Positions 58,363 through 64,000 of a stretch of DNA of 64,000 bases are shown here, in pieces. Origin of the DNA: Pseudomonas sp. 30_B. GTDB lineage: Bacteria > Pseudomonadota > Gammaproteobacteria > Pseudomonadales > Pseudomonadaceae. The position numbers were made by a program, and so were the translations under genes. Every line of letters starts with the position of its first letter. The first letter of the stretch is position 1. The stretch spans positions 24,540 to 88,539 of the forward strand of contig NZ_JAFGYY010000023.1 in NCBI RefSeq assembly GCF_017491605.1. The letters are read 5' to 3'. The notes below the pieces were generated by a model that had not been told where the DNA came from, did no database searches, and saw nothing but the letters and a program-made list of their open reading frames with translations.

Positions 58363-59289
58363 ATGGTTCCCCCCAAGCAGTCCAATACCATCGATTTCGA
58401 TGCCGCCAAACTCCAGCGCCTGGCGGCCCAGGAGCCGCGCCAGCGCACCGGGCGTCCGCTCGACCTGCTGGAACTGCGCCAGCAGCTGAACCTGCAATTG
58501 CAGGTGAGCCTGGAGGCGGAGCGCATCCTGGCGGTGTTCTTCAGCGAGATTCAGCGCCTGTTGCCGGTGGATTACCTGGCCTACCAGCACACCGGTGCCG
58601 ACCTGCGGCTGGAGTTCGGCGACTCGGCACAACACAGCGCCGACTATCGCCTCATTCATGACAGCGAATACCTGGGCGAACTCTGCTTCCGCCGCCGCCA
58701 GCGCTTCGCCGAGGCGGAGCTGGCCCAGCTGGAATCGCTGATGGCCTGCCTGCTCTACCCGCTGCGCAACGCCCTGCTCTACCGCGCCGCGGTGCAGTCC
58801 GCGCTGCGCGACGCGCTCACCGGTACCGGCAACCGCATCGCCATGGACCAGGCCCTGACCCGCGAAGTCGAAGTTGCCCGGCGTCACCTGCAACCGCTGT
58901 CGGTGCTGATGCTCGACCTGGATCACTTCAAGCAGATCAACGACCGGCACGGCCACAGCATCGGCGATGACGCCCTGCGCGCGGTGGCGGCGGCGATCAA
59001 GGCCAGCCTGCGCAACGTCGACATGGTGTTCCGTTTCGGTGGCGAGGAGTTCCTCGTGCTGCTGTCCAACACCTCCGGCAGCGCCGCCGCCCATGTGGGC
59101 GAGCGGCTGCGGCGTGCCGTGGAGGAGCTGGACCTGGTCATCGACGGCAAACCTTTGCCGCTTTCCATCAGCCTGGGCTGTGCTTCGCTCAATGCCGGCG
59201 AGTCGGTGGACGATCTGCTGCGCCGCGCCGATAACGCCCTGTACGAAGCCAAGCGCGATGGGCGCAATCGGCTGGCTTGCGCGAGCTGA
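58363..59289 (+). CDS. Diguanylate cyclase (GGDEF protein, PA3177-like)
   Basis: A 308-residue protein predicted to make cyclic di-GMP. An N-terminal GAF-like region (about 35-135, ILAVFFSEIQRLLPVDYLAYQ) precedes a GGDEF domain with an intact active site FRFGGEEFLVLL. The inhibitory I-site RNVD lies exactly five residues before GGEEF, so product feedback is expected. There is no membrane segment. The ATG at 58363 is weakly placed after AGAGG; a TTG at 58351 is the alternative. It is followed by REP repeats. Confidence 0.9.
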   Translation: MVPPKQSNTIDFDAAKLQRLAAQEPRQRTGRPLDLLELRQQLNLQLQVSLEAERILAVFFSEIQRLLPVDYLAYQHTGADLRLEFGDSAQHSADYRLIHDSEYLGELCFRRRQRFAEAELAQLESLMACLLYPLRNALLYRAAVQSALRDALTGTGNRIAMDQALTREVEVARRHLQPLSVLMLDLDHFKQINDRHGHSIGDDALRAVAAAIKASLRNVDMVFRFGGEEFLVLLSNTSGSAAAHVGERLRRAVEELDLVIDGKPLPLSISLGCASLNAGESVDDLLRRADNALYEAKRDGRNRLACAS

Positions 59290-59328
59290 CTCGACGGACC
59301 CGCATCCCGCCGCCCCCGGCGCTGGATT

Positions 59329-59510
59329 GTAGGAGCGCGCCATGCGCGATCGCGGGCATGGCCCGCCCCTACAGGATGCTGGTGACCGAAATTTCCCGGC
59401 GAGCACGGGTACCTGTAGGAGCGAGCTTGCTCGCGAACGGGTTTCCCGGCAGCTCTGGCTGGCGTCAAGCGGGTTCGCGAGCAAGAACCAGGCGTCCCCC
59501 TCGGTCCTAC
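59329..59510. repeat. REP cluster with three subtypes
   Basis: A GTAGGAGCGCGCCATGCGCG hairpin unit (59329-59372, closing with CCCCTAC), a canonical unit (59415-59438) and a degraded inverted unit (59473-59510, with an insertion splitting its stem) lie between the cyclase gene and rluB. No gene is present in this 296-bp gap. Confidence 0.75.
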
Positions 59511-59541
59511 GAAAATCCCCATCCCGGCAGATCGCAGGCAA

Positions 59542-59571
59542 TGAAAAAGAGCTCCGAAGAGCCCTTTTTCA
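59542..59571 (-). terminator. Terminator after rluB
   Basis: GGGCTC-TTCG-GAGCTC hairpin with a stable TTCG tetraloop and flanking A/T runs (CTTTTTC) on the minus strand, 15 nt beyond the rluB stop codon. Confidence 0.85.
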
Positions 59572-59585
59572 TTTATCGCTGACGC

Positions 59586-60983
59586 TTAGCGCTTGAAGCC
59601 CGGACGCATGCCGTCGCCGGCCGCTTGCGGGCGACGCTTGGCGATCGGCTTGCGCGCCGGCTTGCCCGGACGCTCGGCCAGCGGAGCGCCCTTGTCGCGC
59701 TCGGGGGCGCGAGCCGGACGGTCGCTCGGTGCCTTGCGCGGAGCACGGCCTTCGCCGGCATCGCTACGCGGGCCACGGGCCGGACGATCACCGTCGCGTG
59801 GAGCGCGGGCAGGACGATCACCACCGGCGTCACGCGGCTTGCGCGGAGCGCGGCCTTCACCAGCGTCACTGCGCGGGCCACGGGCCGGACGATCGCCAGC
59901 ATCGCGTGGAGCACGAGCAGGACGGTCACTGCCAGCGTCACGCGGCTTGCGCGGCGCGCGGCTGTCTTCACCACGCGGGGCGCGAGCCGGACGCTCGTCG
60001 CCGTCACGCGGAGCACGGGCCGGACGCTCGCCTGCCGCCGGACGCGGAGCGCGTTGCGGACGCTCGCCTTCGGCGTGCTCCTTGCGAGTACGCGAGCCAC
60101 GGCCCGGACGCTCGCTGGGCGCCAGCTTCTTGCCGAGCTTGCGCTCCTGGCGCTCGACCTTTTCCTTGGTCTTGGTGGAGACCGCCGGCAGCGCAACCGG
60201 CTTCAGGCCGACTTCCTCGCTGAGGATGTCCAGCTCGCGCTGGCCCATTTCGCGGTAGCGGCCCATGGTCAGCTCGGAGGTCAGGAACACCGGCCCGAAG
60301 CGCACGCGCTTCAGGCGGCTGACCACCACGCCCTGGGACTCCCACAGGCGACGGACCTCGCGGTTACGGCCTTCCATCACCACCACGTGGTACCAGTGGT
60401 TGAAGCCTTCGCCACCGGGCGCTTCCTGGATGTCGCTGAACTTGGCCGGGCCGTCTTCGAGCATCACGCCGGCTTTCAGGCGTTCGATCATCTCTTCGTC
60501 GACTTCGCCACGCACGCGCACGGCGTACTCGCGGTCCATCTCGTAGGACGGGTGCATCAGGCGGTTGGCCAGCTCACCGTCGGTGGTGAACATCAGCAGG
60601 CCGGTGGTGTTGATGTCCAGGCGGCCGACGTTGATCCAGCGGCCGCTGCGCAGTCGCGGCAGGCGGTCGAATACGGTCGGACGGCCTTCCGGATCGTCAC
60701 GGGTGCAGACTTCGCCTTCGGGCTTGTTGTAGATCAGCACGCGGCGGACGTGTTCTTCGATCTTCTCGCGCTTGAGCAGGCGGTCGTCGACGGCGATGGC
60801 GTCGCGGTCGCCCACGCGCTGGCCGAGGGTCGCCACGGCGCCATTGACCTTGACGCGGCCTTCTTCGATCCAGGCCTCGACGTCACGACGAGAGCCCACG
60901 CCCATGCGCGCGAGGACTTTCTGCAGTTTCTCGCCGGCCGGGGCTGGGGTAAGTTCTTCTAGGTTTTCGTGCGTGTCGGTCAT
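59586..60983 (-). CDS. rluB: 23S rRNA pseudouridine(2605) synthase RluB with a long Arg/Pro-rich tail
   Basis: A 465-residue RsuA-family pseudouridine synthase. S4 RNA-binding domain about 16-75 (EKLQKVLARMGVGSRRDVEAWI); catalytic Asp123 in GRLDINTTGLLMF; RNA-contact motif MEGRNREVRRLW (203-214). After residue about 290 come some 175 residues of disordered repeats such as DRPARAPRD, RPARGPRSDAGEGRAPRKP and SDRPARAPERD. E. coli RluB is about 290 residues, so the tail is extra and probably binds RNA or ribosomes. The ATG at 60983 (MTDTHENLEEL) is chosen by homology. Confidence 0.93.
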   Translation of the reverse strand: MTDTHENLEELTPAPAGEKLQKVLARMGVGSRRDVEAWIEEGRVKVNGAVATLGQRVGDRDAIAVDDRLLKREKIEEHVRRVLIYNKPEGEVCTRDDPEGRPTVFDRLPRLRSGRWINVGRLDINTTGLLMFTTDGELANRLMHPSYEMDREYAVRVRGEVDEEMIERLKAGVMLEDGPAKFSDIQEAPGGEGFNHWYHVVVMEGRNREVRRLWESQGVVVSRLKRVRFGPVFLTSELTMGRYREMGQRELDILSEEVGLKPVALPAVSTKTKEKVERQERKLGKKLAPSERPGRGSRTRKEHAEGERPQRAPRPAAGERPARAPRDGDERPARAPRGEDSRAPRKPRDAGSDRPARAPRDAGDRPARGPRSDAGEGRAPRKPRDAGGDRPARAPRDGDRPARGPRSDAGEGRAPRKAPSDRPARAPERDKGAPLAERPGKPARKPIAKRRPQAAGDGMRPGFKR

Positions 60984-61100
60984 CTGGGCACCTCCCGGTG
61001 TGGCATGCAACGAATAAAAAGGTCGCGCATCATACGCGCTTGCGGGCAGCAAAGCACCGTCCGCGATCGGGAAAGACTAGTCGAGTTACTCGGAGGCGCC

Positions 61101-61532
61101 ATGCATCAGGACGACTTCACCGGCGCCAAGCTCGCGCTGTTCCATGGCGGCCAGCTGGTGGTCTACAAGCGCGACGACAAGCCCGGCATCCCCTACCCCG
61201 GCTACTGGGACTTTCCCGGCGGTGGTCGCGAGGGGAACGAAACCCCGGTGCAATGCGCCTTGCGCGAGCTGGAAGAAGAATTCTCCCTGCGCCTGGATGA
61301 ACAGCGTATCGAATGGCAGCGCCGCTACCGCGCCACCCACGGCTCCGCGCCCTGGGCCTGGTTCCTGGTGGCGCGGCTGGAACAGGCCGAGTTCGACGCC
61401 ATCCGCTTCGGCGATGAAGGCCAGTTCTGGCGGCTGATGCGCGTCAGCGAATACCTCGCCCACGAGCGGGCGGTGGATTACCTGCAGGAACGCCTGCGGC
61501 ATTTCCTCGCAGGGCGCGTCGAGATCGACTGA
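61101..61532 (+). CDS. Nudix hydrolase
   Basis: A 143-residue Nudix protein. The box runs from PGGGREGNETPVQCALRELE into EEF (G-x5-E-x7-RELEEE). It begins MHQDDFTGAKLALFHGGQLVV and GGAGG precedes the ATG. It is divergent from rluB, as PA3180 is in P. aeruginosa. Substrate unknown. Confidence 0.87.
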   Translation: MHQDDFTGAKLALFHGGQLVVYKRDDKPGIPYPGYWDFPGGGREGNETPVQCALRELEEEFSLRLDEQRIEWQRRYRATHGSAPWAWFLVARLEQAEFDAIRFGDEGQFWRLMRVSEYLAHERAVDYLQERLRHFLAGRVEID

Positions 61533-61681
61533 ATCCGCGCACTGCCCCGCTGATATGCATTTGCACGGCCCATCTGAATCTGTTTCCCGCTGACGCATCT
61601 CCTTAGATTGCCCGCTCACCGGAGCACGCCGCCGGCCCACCTGCGCGCGCCCGGACGTTCTGACACAAGCGGGAATCCAGC

Positions 61682-63109
61682 ATGAATACGAGAAGCACGG
61701 AGCAGGCGTACAACTACAAGGTGGTCCGCCAGTTCGCCATCATGACGGTGGTCTGGGGCGTGGTCGGCATGGCCATGGGGGTACTGATCGCCTCCCAGCT
61801 GGTCTGGCCGCAACTGAACCTTGACCTGCCGTGGACCAGTTTCGGGCGCCTGCGCCCACTGCACACCAGCCTGGTGATCTTCGCCTTCGGCGGTTGCGCG
61901 CTGTTCGCCACCAGCTACTACACGGTGCAGCGCACGTGCCAGGTGCGACTGTTCTCGGACAGCCTGGCCGCCTTCACCTTCTGGGGCTGGCAGGCGCTGA
62001 TCGTGACCATGATGATCACGCTACCGCTGGGCTACACCACCACCAAGGAATACGCCGAGATCGAGTTCAGCGGCGCGGTGTGGATGACCATCGTCTGGGT
62101 CGCCTACGCGGTGGTGTTCTTCGGCACACTGCTCAAGCGCAAGACCTCGCACATCTATGTGGGCAACTGGTTCTTCGCCGCCTTCATCGTGGTCACCGCG
62201 ATGCTGCACATCGTCAACCATCTGGCGATCCCGGTGGACTGGTTCAAGTCCTACCCGGTGTATTCCGGCGCCACCGACGCCATGGTGCAGTGGTGGTACG
62301 GGCACAACGCCGTGGGCTTCTTCCTCACCACCGGTTTCCTCGGGATGATGTACTACTTCGTTCCCAAGCAGGCCGGGCGCCCGGTGTACTCCTACCGGCT
62401 GTCCATCGTGCATTTCTGGGCGCTGATCACCCTGTACATCTGGGCCGGCCCGCACCACCTGCACTACACCGCGCTGCCGGACTGGGCGCAGAGCCTGGGC
62501 ATGGTGATGTCGCTGATCCTCCTAGCGCCCAGCTGGGGCGGGATGATCAACGGCATGATGACGCTGTCCGGCGCCTGGCATAAGTTGCGCACCGATCCGA
62601 TCCTGCGCTTCCTCGTCGTGTCGCTGGCCTTCTACGGCATGTCCACCTTCGAAGGCCCGATGATGGCGATCAAGACCGTCAATGCCCTCTCCCACTACAC
62701 CGACTGGACCATCGGCCATGTGCACGCCGGGGCGCTGGGCTGGGTGGCGATGATCTCCATCGGCTCGCTCTACCACCTGATACCCAAGGTCTTCGGTCGC
62801 GAGCAGATGCACAGCATCGGCCTGATCAACGCGCACTTCTGGCTGGCCACCATCGGCACGGTGCTGTACATCGCCTCCATGTGGGTCAACGGCATCACCC
62901 AGGGCCTGATGTGGCGCGCGGTCAACGCCGACGGCACGCTCACCTACTCCTTCGTCGAGGCGCTGCAGGCCAGCCATCCGGGCTTCGTGGTACGCATGAC
63001 CGGCGGCCTGATGTTCCTCAGCGGCATGTTGCTGATGGCCTGGAACACCTGGATGACCGTGCGCCGCGCGCAGCCGCAGGCCATGCTCGCCGCTGAGCGG
63101 ATGGCCTGA
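61682..63109 (+). CDS. ccoN4: Orphan cbb3-type cytochrome c oxidase subunit I (CcoN4-like)
   Basis: A 475-residue, 12-helix heme-copper oxidase catalytic subunit. Predicted ligands are His61 (low-spin heme), His208 with WWYGHN and His258/His259 in GPHHLHYT (CuB), Tyr252 (cross-linked), and His346/His348 in TIGHVHAG (hemes b3/b). All align with P. stutzeri CcoN with an offset of one. No ccoO, ccoP or ccoQ follows, so it must assemble with subunits from another locus. P. aeruginosa CcoN4 (PA4133) behaves so and gives cyanide-tolerant isoforms. No clear ANR box was seen upstream. Confidence 0.88.
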   Translation: MNTRSTEQAYNYKVVRQFAIMTVVWGVVGMAMGVLIASQLVWPQLNLDLPWTSFGRLRPLHTSLVIFAFGGCALFATSYYTVQRTCQVRLFSDSLAAFTFWGWQALIVTMMITLPLGYTTTKEYAEIEFSGAVWMTIVWVAYAVVFFGTLLKRKTSHIYVGNWFFAAFIVVTAMLHIVNHLAIPVDWFKSYPVYSGATDAMVQWWYGHNAVGFFLTTGFLGMMYYFVPKQAGRPVYSYRLSIVHFWALITLYIWAGPHHLHYTALPDWAQSLGMVMSLILLAPSWGGMINGMMTLSGAWHKLRTDPILRFLVVSLAFYGMSTFEGPMMAIKTVNALSHYTDWTIGHVHAGALGWVAMISIGSLYHLIPKVFGREQMHSIGLINAHFWLATIGTVLYIASMWVNGITQGLMWRAVNADGTLTYSFVEALQASHPGFVVRMTGGLMFLSGMLLMAWNTWMTVRRAQPQAMLAAERMA

Positions 63110-63110
63110 G

Positions 63111-63341
63111 ATGACGCTGTGGCTGGGGCTGGCCGGCTTGCTGGCGCTGTACTTCGGCGTCGGCTGGAGCCTGCGCGCGCACCGCGCACGCGGCATCGAG
63201 GAGGCCAGCATGCTGCCCTTCGCCGATGACGAGGAAGTCGCCCGGCGCATGGAGAAAGCCACCGGGCGCAGCCGCACCGGCTGTGCCTGCCCCGGCCAGT
63301 GCCGGGGCGACTGCGAGCACTGGCGCGACTGGACGCCCTAG
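63111..63341 (+). CDS. Small membrane-anchored Cys-rich protein linked to ccoN4
   Basis: A 76-residue protein starting one base after the ccoN4 stop codon. Residues 1-20 (MTLWLGLAGLLALYFGVGWS) form one membrane helix. The C-terminal soluble part ends in TGCACPGQCRGDCEHWRDW, with four closely spaced cysteines able to bind a metal or form disulfides. It has the position and size of PA4134, next to P. aeruginosa ccoN4. It may be a CcoQ/CcoS-like accessory or copper-handling factor; that is inference. Confidence 0.75.
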   Translation: MTLWLGLAGLLALYFGVGWSLRAHRARGIEEASMLPFADDEEVARRMEKATGRSRTGCACPGQCRGDCEHWRDWTP

Positions 63342-63583
63342 CGCGCCACCTTGGGAGCACGTCTGCGACAGAGCGTCGCATCACCTTCATCAATCTTCAT
63401 TAGCAAGCACATCAATTTCCCGGCGGGCGGCCAGGATGGAACTATCTGTCCCGTGCCCCGCCACCGATGGATGCCTGAAGCATCGTCCACTGCCCTGCCC
63501 GGACCCCAGGGCAGACACCAGATGCCAGCGCTCCCCGGTGGGGCTTCACCCCATTCATCGAGCCCCTAATCGAGGAATACCGA

Positions 63584-63850
63584 ATGAAGCTTGCCTCTGT
63601 CGTGTCGGCCGTTATCTCCAGCCTCGCCCCGATGGCCTTTGCCCAGGACGCCATCAAGAACCCCGGCGCCGACCTGCCCACCACCGAGTACCACTACGGC
63701 ATGACCCTGGACGTGGACAAGGTGCTGCACCGCACCGACAACTCCAGCAAGGTCGGCATCGTCCCGGCCTACATGGTCTACCTGGACCACCAGGGCGAAG
63801 CCCACAAGGTCCGCTTCCTCGAATGGGGCGGCCGCACCAGCCAGAGCTGA
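63584..63850 (+). CDS. Small secreted DUF2790 protein
   Basis: An 88-residue exported protein with signal peptide MKLASVVSAVISSLAPMAFA followed by the DUF2790 core TEYHYGMTLDVDKVLHRTDNSS...VGIVPAYMVYLDHQGEAH. It is paralogous to the protein at 31312 but lacks its cysteines. GAGGAAT precedes the ATG. The 242-bp gap from the previous gene shows no feature other than weak hairpins. Function unknown. Confidence 0.8.
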   Translation: MKLASVVSAVISSLAPMAFAQDAIKNPGADLPTTEYHYGMTLDVDKVLHRTDNSSKVGIVPAYMVYLDHQGEAHKVRFLEWGGRTSQS

Positions 63851-63947
63851 GCCCCACCGAGCATCGCCCTCCGGCCGCCTTGGCCAAACCCCGCGAGCCT
63901 GTGGTGGCGGTCGGGGGGCGATCCTGACTGACAGGCTCTGTCGCCGC

Positions 63948-64000
63948 GTAGGAGCGGACTTCGTCCGCGATGCTCTTGCTCTTCGTAGGGCGAATAACGC
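63948..64000. repeat. REP unit and truncated GTAGGGCG repeat at the window edge
   Basis: A GTAGGAGCGGACTTCGTCCGCGA unit is at 63948-63970 (read in two parts: GTAGGAGCGGAC, TTCGTCCGCGA). CGTAGGGCGAATAACGC follows at 63984 and is cut by the window end; it matches the start of the palindromic repeat at 18826. Confidence 0.75.

Overview
The window is chromosomal DNA from a high-GC Pseudomonas, most likely of the P. aeruginosa / P. nitroreducens / P. citronellolis side of the genus. This is inferred from nearly collinear blocks (lysC-alaS-ast-aot-acsA; gyrA-serC-pheA-hisC-tyrA/aroA-cmk-rpsA; mtnA-mtaD-ubiG-mupP-yciK), from recognisable AmrZ, RsmA, ArgR/AotJ and CcoN4-type proteins, and from Pseudomonas-style REP repeats. 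No phage, IS element, CRISPR array or plasmid gene was seen; this is core chromosome with intergenic repeat islands.

Layout. 0-5.5 kb: tRNA-Arg(CCT), a GNAT acetyltransferase, phnN, the ribbon-helix-helix regulator amrZ, the Mg transporter mgtE, a DUF4124 protein, then tRNA-Arg(ACG) x2 and tRNA-Ser(GCT) beside rsmA. 5.6-10.7 kb (minus strand): lysC, alaS, threonine aldolase. 10.9-18.5 kb (minus): the complete arginine succinyltransferase pathway (astC, aruF, aruG, astD, astB, a small His/Cys-tailed protein, astE). 18.9-24.2 kb (minus): the regulator argR and the aotJQMOP arginine/ornithine uptake operon. ArgR-type half-sites lie upstream of both astC and aotJ, so uptake, sensing and catabolism of arginine form one regulon. 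24.2-25.3 kb is a 1.15-kb gene-free island of repeats and hairpins, followed by acsA (acetyl-CoA synthetase).

27.4-43.5 kb is more mixed: a LysR regulator divergent from a FUSC-type efflux protein, a DUF2790 protein, a secreted zinc phospholipase C/P1-nuclease-like protein, two MFS transporters, an RhlE-type helicase, a RibD-like reductase coupled to a Nudix hydrolase, an NlpC/P60 peptidase, two EamA transporters, and rpsA. 43.9-53 kb (minus) is the tightly packed gyrA-serC-pheA-hisC-tyrA/aroA-cmk series, which links serine, phenylalanine, tyrosine and chorismate synthesis. 53-58 kb holds methylthioadenosine salvage (mtnA, mtaD), ubiquinone synthesis (ubiG), peptidoglycan recycling (mupP) and a YciK oxidoreductase. 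58-64 kb holds a diguanylate cyclase, rluB with a long Arg-rich tail, a Nudix hydrolase, an orphan cbb3 oxidase catalytic subunit (ccoN4-like) with a small Cys-rich partner, and a second DUF2790 protein.

No wholly new multi-gene system is evident. The least explained items are two large structured intergenic elements (about 24.89-25.10 kb and 31.58-31.72 kb), a (ACCGC)9 tract fused to a REP, a probable internal start in lysC, a perfect T-N11-A operator between the LysR and FUSC genes, and the orphan CcoN4 pair.
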